DNA of 64,000 nt from Pseudomonas matsuisoli (lineage in GTDB: Bacteria > Pseudomonadota > Gammaproteobacteria > Pseudomonadales > Pseudomonadaceae), in the NCBI RefSeq assembly GCF_014647635.1, contig NZ_BMPO01000009.1, forward strand, positions 124,001 through 188,000. The letters run 5' to 3'. Below, in pieces: positions 37,136 through 46,081 of the stretch (positions are counted from its first letter, which is position 1; every line of letters starts with the position of its first letter). The notes under the pieces are model-generated. The model did not search any database. It was not told where the DNA came from and was given only the letters and a program-made list of their open reading frames with translations. Both the position numbers and the translations under genes were made by a program.

Positions 37136-37170
37136 CACGTGGGCACGATCACAATGACCCTGCCCACGTG
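37136..37170 (+). terminator. Hairpin after the PRISE gene
   Basis: A 10-bp perfect stem (CACGTGGGCA with TGCCCACGTG) encloses a 15-nt loop 23 bp after the stop codon. No T-run of note follows, so termination is likely but not sure. Confidence 0.5.
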
Positions 37171-37275
37171 ATCCTTTCCATTCCGTCTCTGCCTGCCAAT
37201 CTTTGCGCAGCCTTCCGGCGATAGCCGCTACTTCTTCTCTTGCCACGCAACGGCTTCCCGATGCTCCCGTGCACA

Positions 37276-37746
37276 CTAAACGTCGTGCTGCATGCAAGAA
37301 ACCGAACGCTTGTGGAATGTTTGCAGCATGCTGTCGACCTGCTCGGGCCGACATACCTGCTCGATGCAGGCATAGACGCGCATATCGAGCTCGCGCAGGC
37401 ATCCGTCCAGCAGCAACTCGCGAGTCACGGTTTCCAGGAGCGATGCGCGCATTTCGCGCGGGGTCGATGCCCGAAACATAAGCTGCAGCTGCCATTGGTC
37501 ACGCTGCTCCGGCATTGGGCGATAGTGAAAAGTAACGCCGATCACATCGCGGTGCCGCATCGCCAGCCGCTTCAGTTGGCGCTCGAGCTCGACAGGACGC
37601 CGAGCCCGGAGATGGAAGCGATAGCACAACACCGGTGGCATGGCCGAACCACCTTGCGGATGAAACTGGGTTCGGACACTGGGAAACGGCTTTACAAGCC
37701 GGCGATGCCTCTCATGCTGAAGTCGTAAAAGGGTCAAGCTACTCAT
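37276..37746 (-). CDS. Hypothetical protein, possible ACT-like fold
   Basis: The 156-residue protein is not recognised. AGGGAG 8 nt before the ATG supports translation. The section from about residue 38 to 125 (CYRFHLRARRPVELERQLKRLA, then a strand, a loop, a helix with TPREMRASLLETV and a strand) reads like a beta-alpha-beta-beta-alpha-beta unit of the ACT or MgtC C-terminal kind. That is a pattern judgement only. It is convergent with the PRISE gene and stands alone. Confidence 0.5.
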   Translation of the reverse strand: MSSLTLLRLQHERHRRLVKPFPSVRTQFHPQGGSAMPPVLCYRFHLRARRPVELERQLKRLAMRHRDVIGVTFHYRPMPEQRDQWQLQLMFRASTPREMRASLLETVTRELLLDGCLRELDMRVYACIEQVCRPEQVDSMLQTFHKRSVSCMQHDV

Positions 37747-38099
37747 GCATGTTCTCCCTAGCGGCTTAGGAAACGTCTTTCATCGGTCTCACGACGAGAG
37801 CACGCTTTATTTGCACATCACTAGGCTAAAACGCCGCACTGAATACCGGTTAGCCAGATACTCCTGATCGATTGCCCAAAGCTGCACTGATAAACATTCA
37901 GATTAAGATTACTTGAGACGACATGCCGCAATTCGCCACTCAATGGCCAGCGCATACTGACATGAATTGTCCCATGCCGGTCATGCGTGCAGGATCAGGC
38001 AAGTGAATGGCAGGATCAGGCTATGGCTTTTCGCTTGCCCAAAAGCACGCTTGCGACCTCTGTGCAGTGGCTTGAAACGACCAACAGGAGCGACACCCA
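37747..38099. other. Intergenic region upstream of the AraC gene
   Basis: No gene is seen in these 353 bp. The region is less GC-rich than its neighbours between about 37800 and 37930 and must contain promoters for the hypothetical gene on the minus strand and the AraC gene on the plus strand. Confidence 0.5.
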
Positions 38100-39011
38100 A
38101 TGTCGACTGTCCCCATGACGCAAACCGAAGCACTGAGGGCTGAATTGTCCGCGATGATTGCACGCGCCGCGCCCGTGGATGGAACCCATCAAACTGTCAT
38201 CAGCTCACTTAGCGTGTCGCGCTGCACCGGCCCGAGCCTGCCTATGCCCGCCCTATACCAGCCTTGCCTGTGCTTGATGGTGCAAGGGCGCAAACAGGTA
38301 TGGCTAGGGGAAGAAACCTACGTCTATGGCCCGCTCAATTACCTGGTCGCCTCCGTAACGTTGCCGGTTTCAGGCCAGGTTATCGACGCCTCTCCCGAGC
38401 ATCCGTACCTTAGTCTGAAGCTGGATATCGACCCAGCGACCATCGCCAGTCTCATCGATACCTGCGGACCGATCAGCGTCCCGTCCGGAAAGGACCCCCA
38501 CGGCTTATTCGTCGACGACATCAGCGAGCCATTGCTCGATGCGGTTGTTCGGTTGATGCGGTTGATCGATTCCCCGCGCGACGCACACGTACTCGCGCCG
38601 CTGGCCATCCGTGAAATCTTCTACCGAGTGCTGCGCGGCGCCTATGGCTACCTGCTGAGGAACGTCGCCATTGCCGACAGTCAGACCCATCGCATCAGCC
38701 GTGCGATCGAGTGGATCAACCGGCACTTCGATGAGCCTTTAAGCATCGATGCGCTCGCACAACGGGTGAACCTCAGCCCGTCGTCATTGCACCACCGCTT
38801 CAAGGCACTTACGGCCATGAGTCCTTTGCAATATCAAAAGCAACTGCGTTTGCAGGAAGCCCGCCGACTCATGATCAACGACGGCCTGGAAGCCGCCGCC
38901 GCGGGATACCGCGTCGGATATGAAAGCCCTTCGCAGTTTAGCCGGGAGTACGCACGGCAGTTCGGTGCGCCGCCGGCGCGAGACATCGCCCGCTGGCGGA
39001 ACATCGCCTAA
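38100..39011 (+). CDS. AraC-family transcriptional regulator
   Basis: The 303-residue protein has an AraC_N (type I) ligand-binding half (about residues 25-180, with CLCLMVQGRKQVWLGEETYVY) and a C-terminal pair of helix-turn-helix motifs (about 200-300; PLSIDALAQRVNLSPSSLHHRFK and AAAGYRVGYESPSQFSREYARQFG). AGGAG precedes the ATG. It is convergent with a sugar-efflux MFS gene, so its target is not obvious. Confidence 0.92.
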   Translation: MSTVPMTQTEALRAELSAMIARAAPVDGTHQTVISSLSVSRCTGPSLPMPALYQPCLCLMVQGRKQVWLGEETYVYGPLNYLVASVTLPVSGQVIDASPEHPYLSLKLDIDPATIASLIDTCGPISVPSGKDPHGLFVDDISEPLLDAVVRLMRLIDSPRDAHVLAPLAIREIFYRVLRGAYGYLLRNVAIADSQTHRISRAIEWINRHFDEPLSIDALAQRVNLSPSSLHHRFKALTAMSPLQYQKQLRLQEARRLMINDGLEAAAAGYRVGYESPSQFSREYARQFGAPPARDIARWRNIA

Positions 39012-39076
39012 GAGCGGGCGCCGTACGTCGGCAACGGCGCGCATTGCCTTGGTTCATCGCGCGCCTGCCGTTTGCC

Positions 39077-40267
39077 TCAGTGCTGCTTGATGCGGACCGG
39101 CCGGACAAAGTTGTAGGTGGTAAAGACGCACAGCACCAAGCCGGCAAATGCCAACATACCGCCGACCAAGCCAACGTTCGCAACGCCTAGCTGGTCGCTG
39201 ACGAGGCTGCCCAGAAGCGCGCCGCCGCCGATACCGATGTTGAAAATTCCCGAGTACAGCGCCATTGCGACATCGGTGGCATCCGAGGCCAAGGTCAGCA
39301 CCCTCGACTGCATCATCAGGCCAAAGCACATGATCGCAGCGCCCCAGACGACGGCCAGCGTTCCCAGATAGGCGTCTTCCATCGCGGCAGGCAAGAGCAA
39401 CAAAAGGCACAAGGTCAACACGCTTATCGCCGTGACGATGAAGCCCTTGGGGAAACGTCCGCTGTAGCGACCGAACAGAATCGAACCAATGATTCCGGCG
39501 CCGCCGAACAACAACAGCAGCACAGTAATCTGCCCGCCATCCAGGCCTGCGATCGACAACGCAAAAGGTTCGATATAGCTGTAGGCGGTAAAATGTGCGG
39601 TTACCAGTAGCATCGTCAGCACATAAACGGCGACGAGTGCCGGACGTTTGAATAGCATCGGCAAGCTCTTGAGCGACCCGGAGTTCAGGCTTGGCAGCCG
39701 GGGCAGCGTCTTTAGTAGACACAAGACCGTCAGGCCCGCAATCACCGCAATAAGCGTAAACGTCGTGCGCCAGCCTAGTAGTTCGCCAATGGCCCGCCCG
39801 AGGGGAATGCCCATGACCATTGCCAGCGCACTGCCCGTGGCCAAAAGCCCTAACGCCTGAGTCTGCTTACCCGCTGGCGCGACCCTCACGGCCAACGACG
39901 CGGTAATCGCCCAAAACACAGCGTGCGCCAGCGCAATTCCAATTCGGCTAATGACCAGCACGGTGAAATTCCAGGCCATGCCGGAAAGCACATGGCTGGC
40001 GATGAATACGACAAACACACAAGTGAGCAAGGTGCGTCGGTCCACGTTGCGCGTCAGCAACATCATGGGCAACGAGGCCAGCGCAACCACCCAGGCATAA
40101 ATGGTCAACATCAGGCCAACCTGCGCTGCTGGCATGGCGAAACTCTTGCCGATGTCCGTCAGCAGCGCGACCGGGACGAATTCGGTCGTATTGAAGATGA
40201 AGGCGGCCAGGGCCAGTGCAATGACACTGATCCAGCGGCCTTCGGGTGATTGCGTTTGTGTGGTCAT
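39077..40267 (-). CDS. MFS sugar efflux transporter (SotB/YdeA-like)
   Basis: The 396-residue protein has twelve hydrophobic segments and the N-terminal [17 protein letters not shown] segment characteristic of SotB, an arabinose/isopropyl-galactoside exporter, and its length is the same. Motif A is replaced by [10 protein letters not shown] after the second helix. I use the ATG at 40267, 17 codons into the longest frame, since it gives the usual short cytoplasmic N-terminus. It exports sugars or toxic compounds from the cytosol. Confidence 0.87.
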   Translation of the reverse strand: MTTQTQSPEGRWISVIALALAAFIFNTTEFVPVALLTDIGKSFAMPAAQVGLMLTIYAWVVALASLPMMLLTRNVDRRTLLTCVFVVFIASHVLSGMAWNFTVLVISRIGIALAHAVFWAITASLAVRVAPAGKQTQALGLLATGSALAMVMGIPLGRAIGELLGWRTTFTLIAVIAGLTVLCLLKTLPRLPSLNSGSLKSLPMLFKRPALVAVYVLTMLLVTAHFTAYSYIEPFALSIAGLDGGQITVLLLLFGGAGIIGSILFGRYSGRFPKGFIVTAISVLTLCLLLLLPAAMEDAYLGTLAVVWGAAIMCFGLMMQSRVLTLASDATDVAMALYSGIFNIGIGGGALLGSLVSDQLGVANVGLVGGMLAFAGLVLCVFTTYNFVRPVRIKQH

Positions 40268-40611
40268 GGCGATGGCCCGCGCGTGAGAAATTTCAAAAAG
40301 CGACCGTGTGCAAGCCATCGAAACAAGAGGCCCGCGCTCTTCTTGAAATTATTGGAAGCCCCTCACTGACGAATCCAAAGCACAAATCCCTCGCGTCCTG
40401 AGCGGAGCAAGGTAGGTGTCTGAATGCGGGTAAATAGGGTTTGAGCGGTCGTGGTCGGCGCCGATTCTACGCGTGCAAAAATTCAGTTCACAACCCACAC
40501 AAAAGATCTTTTTAACACGATGACGAATGGTCGAGTAGCACCGAGGATGTCGCTGCAAAAACGTCTACGATGAAATCCACTCCAGGTCTTGGAAGAAAAC
40601 CAACGACCACA
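40268..40611. other. Intergenic region with no visible gene
   Basis: The stretch between the SotB-like gene and the terminator of the CsbD gene holds no credible protein or RNA gene. It must carry the promoter of the sotB-like gene. Confidence 0.5.
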
Positions 40612-40641
40612 AAAAAGCCCGGAAAGATCCGGGCTTTTTCG
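40612..40641 (-). terminator. Rho-independent terminator of the CsbD gene
   Basis: A GC stem AGCCCGGA-TCCGGGCT flanked by A and T runs (AAAAAGCCCGG ... CCGGGCTTTTT) lies 13 bp beyond the CsbD stop codon on its strand. Confidence 0.85.
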
Positions 40642-40653
40642 ACTCGATGGGAC

Positions 40654-40845
40654 TCAGGTCCGATCGATGCCTTTCTTGACGGCGTCTTTGGCTTCGCCTT
40701 TGACCTGTTGGGCTTTGCCTTTTACTTGCTGTGCATCACCCTCGGCCTCGAGGCGCTCGTTGTCGGTTGCACGACCAAGGCCTTCTTTCGCCTTGCCGAC
40801 AGCCTCATTCGCATGGCCCTTGATCTTGTCTTTTGCGCTGCTCAT
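40654..40845 (-). CDS. CsbD-family stress-response protein
   Basis: The 63-residue, Lys/Glu/Ala-rich protein begins MSSAKDKIKGHANEAVGKAK and continues with QQVKGKAQQVKGEAKDAVKK, the amphipathic repeat of the CsbD family. The members are small hydrophilic proteins induced in stress or stationary phase; their molecular role is not settled. I start at the second ATG of the frame, which gives the canonical N-terminus. Confidence 0.92.
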   Translation of the reverse strand: MSSAKDKIKGHANEAVGKAKEGLGRATDNERLEAEGDAQQVKGKAQQVKGEAKDAVKKGIDRT

Positions 40846-40938
40846 GAAACACCTCACTTCCAATGGGTTACGTAATTGTGATCCCGCTGGTCAGCGCGAA
40901 GTTTTAACGACCCGACGAACGTAACGGTGCGCTCGAAC

Positions 40939-41736
40939 CTACAGAGCGACGAACAATAGGAAGGCGCCCAGCAGCAACCGATAGATCACGAATGGCAGCA
41001 TGCCGATCTTGTCCAGCGCACTGAGGAACAGCTTGATGCACAGAAATGCGGACACGAACGACAGCACGATGCCCCAAAGCATGTCGCTCCAATGCGCATC
41101 TGCGCCAGTGGCGATCAGGTCGATCGTCTTCAACCCACCAGCGGCAAGAATCAGCGGTATCGAAAGCAAGAATGAAAAACGCGCCGCGTCCTGACGATTG
41201 AAGCCCAGCAGCAATGCGGCGGTCATGGTGATGCCGGAGCGCGATGTTCCTGGGATCAACGCTAACGCTTGGGCCAGACCAATTAGCAGCCCCTGTCGCC
41301 AGGTCATCGATTCCATCGGCAAGATACGGCGTCCTTTTTCGTCCGCGTACCAAAGCACTACACCGAACAGGATCGTGGTACATGCGATTACCAGCATGGA
41401 ACGCGTGTATTGCTCGATTTGGTGTTCGAATACGAGGCCCACGATACAGGCCGGGATCGTCGCGAGGATGATGAGCCAACCCAAACGGGCTTCGGCATTG
41501 GGCTCGCGCCGCACTACGCTTCGCGTCCAACCTGAAACGACGGCACGCACCTCGTGGCGGAACGCATAGACCACAGCCAGCAATGTCCCAATATGAACGG
41601 CGACGTCGAACGCCTGCCCCTGATCATCCCAACCGAGTAATTGGCTGGGCAGGATGAGGTGAGCGGAGGACGAAACGGGTAAAAATTCCGTGATGCCTTG
41701 AATGATGGACAAAACGACCAGCTGTAACCAATCCAT
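40939..41736 (-). CDS. uppP: Undecaprenyl-diphosphatase (bacitracin resistance protein)
   Basis: The 265-residue membrane protein has both UppP active-site motifs: QGITEFLPVSSSAHL near the N-terminus (catalytic Glu) and PGTSRSGITMTAALLLG (Ser/Arg) at about residue 160. It dephosphorylates undecaprenyl diphosphate on the outer face of the inner membrane to recycle the carrier for peptidoglycan and other envelope polymers. I use the ATG at 41736 giving MDWLQLVVLSIIQG. It stands alone. Confidence 0.95.
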   Translation of the reverse strand: MDWLQLVVLSIIQGITEFLPVSSSAHLILPSQLLGWDDQGQAFDVAVHIGTLLAVVYAFRHEVRAVVSGWTRSVVRREPNAEARLGWLIILATIPACIVGLVFEHQIEQYTRSMLVIACTTILFGVVLWYADEKGRRILPMESMTWRQGLLIGLAQALALIPGTSRSGITMTAALLLGFNRQDAARFSFLLSIPLILAAGGLKTIDLIATGADAHWSDMLWGIVLSFVSAFLCIKLFLSALDKIGMLPFVIYRLLLGAFLLFVAL

Positions 41737-42125
41737 ACGGGGGTACTCTCCAATGATGTTCGAGCGGATGTGACACACGCTATCGGTTTAAGTCCCTGAC
41801 AACGCGTAAAAAATGTCGATTCGGACAGGCTATGTTCAGTTTATGAAGGTTCTGCGTGACGCGGACGCCCAGAAACCTGGCGTATCGAACGGTGCCATGT
41901 TTCATCTTGTAAAGATTGTGCGGAAGAGAACTGCTCTGGCACGCCTGTGCAATTAGGTCATGCCCCCAATGACCCAACTCTGTGAGTGATCACCTATATT
42001 GATGGGTAAAGCATCCGTGGACCTGCCGCCGGCAACGCGACCGGCCGCTTCTTCGCGCCGTCTTGGTTCCACTCGCAAGGCGCTTCAGGTAGGCTCGCAA
42101 GCTTTCCCGTAAAGAGGTATTCGAC

Positions 42126-42407
42126 ATGGCACGTGCCACTGCCCGCCACATCCTGGTTTCCAGCGAAGAGAAGTGCAACGAACTGAAAACCGCCATCGAA
42201 GGCGGCGCCGACTTCGCCGAGCTGGCCAAGCAACATTCGTCGTGCCCTTCCAGCCGCGATGGCGGCAACCTCGGCAGCTTCGGCCCAGGCCAGATGGTCA
42301 AGGAATTCGACACAGTCGTGTTCAGCGCGCCGGTCAATGAAGTCCAAGGGCCAGTGAAGACCCAGTTCGGTTACCACCTGCTGGAAGTGACTAGCCGCCA
42401 GGACTGA
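42126..42407 (+). CDS. ppiC: Parvulin-type peptidyl-prolyl isomerase
   Basis: The 93-residue protein is a single parvulin domain like E. coli PpiC: ARHILVSSEEKCNEL (first active-site His), CPSSRDGGNLGSFGPGQMV, FDTVVFSAP and TQFGYHLLEV (second His near the C-terminus). It isomerises X-Pro bonds in the cytosol; there is no signal peptide. A good terminator follows it. Confidence 0.95.
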   Translation: MARATARHILVSSEEKCNELKTAIEGGADFAELAKQHSSCPSSRDGGNLGSFGPGQMVKEFDTVVFSAPVNEVQGPVKTQFGYHLLEVTSRQD

Positions 42408-42439
42408 TCCGATCACTGCTACGGCAGCCGATCCGGTAA

Positions 42440-42468
42440 GAGCCCATCGAATGATGGGCTTTTTCGTT
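42440..42468 (+). terminator. Rho-independent terminator after ppiC
   Basis: An 8-bp stem (AGCCCATC with GATGGGCT) with a GAAT loop is followed by TTTT, 34 bp after the ppiC stop codon. Confidence 0.88.
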
Positions 42469-42502
42469 TGTGGGCAGCGAAATGCGAGTACAAAAGGCGC
42501 AT

Positions 42503-42526
42503 CGCGGGCATGGCCCGCTCCCACAG
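42503..42526. repeat. REP element
   Basis: CGCGGGCATGGCCCGCTCCC followed by ACAG is identical to the copy at 17342-17365. It lies after the ppiC terminator, before the convergent phosphatase gene. Confidence 0.8.
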
Positions 42527-42609
42527 GGGAATACACAAACGAGGTGAACAGTGGATTACGCCACGGTGTGGCCAATCCACCCTACGCGGGCCGCACGGGC
42601 ATACCGGGC

Positions 42610-43440
42610 TCAGGCGTCCTCGTGAATCCAGTTGCCGGTCATGGCTTCGAGCTGTTCATAAACACCCGGACAAGCGGCGAGGAACGGACCGCCTTCGAGC
42701 AAGGCGTTGCCCCTTAAGAAGTCGTTGGTGCGCCCGCCTACTTCGTTCAGCATTACGATTCCGGCTAGGCAATCCCACGCGTAGAGACGCGTTTCGTGGT
42801 AGCCCAACAGGCGGCCAGCGGCGACGTACGCCGTCATCAAGGCACCGGAGCCACTGCGAAAGAACATTCCGCCTTCTTCGAGTAGCTTCGTCAAAAACGG
42901 CAGGAAATGCGCTTTGCCAGGGCGGTGCGTCGTGCCGACACCCACCAAGCCTTCGCGTACGTGCGTCGCTTTATGAGGCTTCAGCGGTGAATCGTTCACG
43001 AAGGCGCCCTGCCCCTTCAGCGCGTGGAAAAGCTCGTGATGATTAGGGTCGGCAATCACGCCCAGGGCCGGTTCCCCATCCACCAGCAGCCCAATGGACA
43101 CGCACCAATTGTGCAAACCGTTGACGAAGCACGCTGTGCCATCGATAGGGTCGATGACCCAGACACATTGCGCGTCGAGACCTTCTGACCCGCGCTCTTC
43201 ACCGAGCAAACCGTCTTCGGGAAACAGCGTGGTCAGCGCTTGACGGATGAAGTCCTCGAGATCGCGATCCGCAACACTCACAACGTCAGTGGCGTCCTCG
43301 CTCTTATTGAGAACGGTCAGCTCCTCTCGACGGCGGTAGTAATCCATACCCCGATTCGCCGCCTCTTGGGCGATACACTTGGCCGCCGTGTAGCGAGCGC
43401 TCAGATCTAAAGGCGCAGCAGTAGTTGACTCATGGATCAT
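42610..43440 (-). CDS. Inositol monophosphatase family protein (CysQ/SuhB-like phosphatase)
   Basis: The 276-residue protein has the metal site GEERGSEGL (Glu about 76), the DPIDGTACFVNG motif (about 92-103) and the late YAWDCLAGIVML motif (about 220). The family removes phosphate from inositol phosphate, 3'-phosphoadenosine or histidinol phosphate with Mg and is Li-sensitive. The specific substrate is not clear. AGGAG lies before the ATG. The next gene upstream is also a phosphatase, but the 150-bp gap argues for separate promoters. Confidence 0.88.
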   Translation of the reverse strand: MIHESTTAAPLDLSARYTAAKCIAQEAANRGMDYYRRREELTVLNKSEDATDVVSVADRDLEDFIRQALTTLFPEDGLLGEERGSEGLDAQCVWVIDPIDGTACFVNGLHNWCVSIGLLVDGEPALGVIADPNHHELFHALKGQGAFVNDSPLKPHKATHVREGLVGVGTTHRPGKAHFLPFLTKLLEEGGMFFRSGSGALMTAYVAAGRLLGYHETRLYAWDCLAGIVMLNEVGGRTNDFLRGNALLEGGPFLAACPGVYEQLEAMTGNWIHEDA

Positions 43441-43590
43441 GCAGGGCTCCTAACGAGATAGACGGGAGAGGCGTGGCCGTGAACGCGCGACGGACGAACC
43501 ACTGACCATAGCAAGATCATGGATTCACGTTGCAGCATTACGTAAAGGTTGCGGAGATGTTTGAAGGCAACGGTGCCTAGCGATCCCGGC

Positions 43591-44328
43591 TCATTCGACC
43601 TCGACGGACGCCACCGCGTTGGAGGCAATTTCCACCACACTCAGCTTGCCGCCATCGTACCCGCAGCCAGTATCGATGTAGGTGGTATTGCCCAATTGCA
43701 TGACGTCATGAACGCTACTGTGACCAACATACACCGTGCGAACGCCTTCGACCGGCGTCCGGTCCTGGCTCTGGATACGGCTACGGCTCCATAACGATTC
43801 CGTGACCGCGACCTGCTGGATCGCCCGCCCGTGCTGCCCTTCGAGTGACTCCATCACCATGGACCATGGCGCATTCTTGTTCAGAAACGGGGCCTGAGCG
43901 TGGATGACACCCACCACGCCCCCGTCAGGCAAGCCAATTTCGATCGCGATGGGGAGTTCCTGCAACCGTTCGGCAATCTCACGGCGTTGGTCCTCATGCA
44001 TGCCGTAGGCCCATTCGCCGCCATTGCGTCGATGCATCTTGGGGTCTTCGTCGTGGAGCACGCTGTCGATCAGCATCTGCTCGTGATTGCCCCGAACGGG
44101 ATGGAACCAGCTCTTGCCCAACCACTCGAGAACGCCCGACGAATAAGGCCCCCGATCAATCAGGTCGCCCACCGGGAAAAGTCGATCTCGCTTCGTGTTG
44201 AACCGGAGGCGACGTAGCAATGCCTCGAGCAATTCGAAATGGCCGTGGACATCTCCGACGGTGAAGTCGCGTCCATGCAAATTGGGTTCGAAACGCCTCA
44301 CTAGGCCAACGGATACGTTTTCGCTCAT
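43591..44328 (-). CDS. PrpA/PrpB-like metallophosphoesterase (serine/threonine protein phosphatase type)
   Basis: The 245-residue protein has the PPP-type motifs: GDVHGHFELLEALL (about residue 25), GDLIDRGPYS (about 53) and VRGNHEQML (about 78), with the late GHSSVHD His. PrpA/PrpB are protein phosphatases linked to envelope-stress signalling; diadenosine tetraphosphate hydrolase is an alternative. I take the ATG at 44328 with GGAGA 7 nt upstream rather than the TTG five codons earlier. Confidence 0.88.
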   Translation of the reverse strand: MSENVSVGLVRRFEPNLHGRDFTVGDVHGHFELLEALLRRLRFNTKRDRLFPVGDLIDRGPYSSGVLEWLGKSWFHPVRGNHEQMLIDSVLHDEDPKMHRRNGGEWAYGMHEDQRREIAERLQELPIAIEIGLPDGGVVGVIHAQAPFLNKNAPWSMVMESLEGQHGRAIQQVAVTESLWSRSRIQSQDRTPVEGVRTVYVGHSSVHDVMQLGNTTYIDTGCGYDGGKLSVVEIASNAVASVEVE

Positions 44329-44562
44329 CGAGTCTCCAGACAACCTTACTGACGCTCGGCGTGTGCCATGCCGCGTTCACCGAGAATGGGAATGACCCAG
44401 TGTTCCACGTTCGGTTCCGCTTGCTGTCGGATACCAGGGCACGAAAATAATGCGGCGATAGGCCATGATTGTAGCCTCGCTGCAATATAAATAGGCAATT
44501 AACGATAGCGCCAGCGATCAGTATGAGGGGTCGGTTTTACTGCATCGAGATAACCCAACGGT

Positions 44563-44588
44563 AAAAGCCGCCGATTCGGCGGCTTTTT
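44563..44588 (-). terminator. Rho-independent terminator of the DUF2789 gene
   Basis: A stem of AAAAGCCGCCG with CGGCGGCTTTT and a 3-nt loop lies 15 bp beyond the DUF2789 stop codon; A and T runs on both sides allow bidirectional use. Confidence 0.88.
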
Positions 44589-44603
44589 GCATAGCGTAGG
44601 TAA

Positions 44604-44846
44604 CTACGGCTTGTTCATGTGCAAACGTACGTTGAGCTCATCAACAACGGGCGCCCACTCCGCGTCTTCCAGGATTTCTTCTTTCAATAGCGCAGCCTGG
44701 CTTGCATTCCAGAAGGGAGCCTCCGACACCTTCACATCATCCGGCAAGGGGTAATGCTGGGCGATGAAGGCATCGATATCAGCAGGCTCCGCAGGCAGCC
44801 CTAGCTGCTCGAAAAGGGTTCCTAGGTCTTTGTTCGGTAGCTCCAT
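44604..44846 (-). CDS. DUF2789 family protein
   Basis: The 80-residue protein starts MELPNKDLGTLFEQLGLP and contains LPDDVKVSEAPFWNASQAALLKE, which match the DUF2789 family of Pseudomonas and relatives. The function is unknown; the protein is acidic, soluble and helical. I start at the ATG that gives the family N-terminus, 15 codons inside the open frame. It has its own terminator. Confidence 0.88.
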   Translation of the reverse strand: MELPNKDLGTLFEQLGLPAEPADIDAFIAQHYPLPDDVKVSEAPFWNASQAALLKEEILEDAEWAPVVDELNVRLHMNKP

Positions 44847-44947
44847 GATCGGTCTCCTGCAAGCTATGGCACCAACGGTGTTCGCTGGCATTCATGGCTA
44901 TAGAACGTCGGCCCGTGCCGAGGGTTCAGCACGGACCACGCCCATGG

Positions 44948-46081
44948 TCAGCGCGACTGGCTACGCGCGGCACGTTCACTGTTGGCGGCCTCATCGGACT
45001 GCGGCAAGCCCGCGACGCTGATCTCCGGGAAACGCCCGCCAATGAATTCGAGGCTGCGTGCCGGTCGCGCGATGTGCACATTCAACTTGCGCAAGCCATC
45101 GAGCAGCTGCAGATTGATCTCCTGCTGAATGTCCATATATGCGTTGTAATCGGAGCTCAGCACGATGTAGACGACTTCAAACGTCAGCTGGCTGTCATCG
45201 AAAGCCAGAAAATGAGCGCGGTCGAAGCGCACCTTGTCGATGCCTTCAATAATTGTGCGTACGAGCGTCGAAACTTCGCGCACCTTATCGACTGGCGTGG
45301 ATTGGGTGATGCCGAACTTGAACACGATTCGGCGGGTGTCCATACGCTTGTAGTTGTGCAGCGTTTGTCGAAGAAGATCAGTATTCGAGCAAACGACTTG
45401 CTCGCCGCTGAGGCTGCGGATGCGTGTCGTCTTCAGCCCAATATGTTCGATTGTCCCCGCGACCGCACCGAAAACGACGAAGTCACCCGTCTCGAACGGC
45501 TTGTCCACACCGATCGACAGCGAGGCAATGATATCGCTGAGCAGCGTTTGCACCGCGAGCGCGACGGCAATACCGCCCACACCAAGACTTGCCACTAATG
45601 CGGTGATGTTCACGCCTAGGTTTGCAAGAATCGACAGCAGCATCACGGACCAAACCATGATCCGCGCCATGGTGGCAATGATGACCGTCGTGACGGGATT
45701 TCGTGGAATGCTCCCCTCTCCGAACACGGTGCTCGACGTCCACAGCCGGACGCCAGTGTCCAGCCAGAATGCGATCTGCAGCGCCAGAACGATGAACCAC
45801 GCGTGCGCCATCGCGCCTTCCCAGCGCGGCGACAACTCAACCAGACGCAGGCCGACCATCAGTGAGAACGTCAGCAAAAGCAAACGGCTGGTATTCGCAA
45901 CGACGACTGCAGCCAGTCGGTAGAAACGGCCGTGCTTACCTTCAGACCACGCGTTCAGACGTCGCTGAATGGCCCCGATAGCGGTACGCAGTATCAGGTA
46001 ACAAATGACGGTAACGCCCAGCACGACGCCGACATTGACCCATAATTCTCGGTTCAGCCAGAAAGACCAATCGTAGTCCAT
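44948..46081 (-). CDS. Small-conductance mechanosensitive channel, MscS family
   Basis: The 377-residue protein has four or five membrane helices. The pore helix and MscS beta domain follow in order: VNITALVASLGVGGIAVALAVQTLLSDIIASLSIGVDKPFETGDFV (about 165-210 in sense; quoted here only as landmarks GVGGIAVALA and KPFETGDFV). A C-terminal mixed domain closes the protein. It opens on membrane tension to release osmolytes. The start at 46081 has AGGAGG 5 nt upstream. It lies 102 bp upstream, in reading direction, of the DUF2789 gene but they may be separate units. Confidence 0.92.
   Translation of the reverse strand: MDYDWSFWLNRELWVNVGVVLGVTVICYLILRTAIGAIQRRLNAWSEGKHGRFYRLAAVVVANTSRLLLLTFSLMVGLRLVELSPRWEGAMAHAWFIVLALQIAFWLDTGVRLWTSSTVFGEGSIPRNPVTTVIIATMARIMVWSVMLLSILANLGVNITALVASLGVGGIAVALAVQTLLSDIIASLSIGVDKPFETGDFVVFGAVAGTIEHIGLKTTRIRSLSGEQVVCSNTDLLRQTLHNYKRMDTRRIVFKFGITQSTPVDKVREVSTLVRTIIEGIDKVRFDRAHFLAFDDSQLTFEVVYIVLSSDYNAYMDIQQEINLQLLDGLRKLNVHIARPARSLEFIGGRFPEISVAGLPQSDEAANSERAARSQSR

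Noticed and set aside
37962-37986. Possible Pho box before the AraC gene (TTGTCCC and CGGTCAT)
   Set aside because: The first half-site matches poorly, and no -10 lies at the spacing seen for the two stronger Pho promoters.
41930-41955. Possible sigma-54 promoter TGGCACG with a nearby GC
   Set aside because: The GG-to-GC distance is one base short of the required 10-bp spacing.
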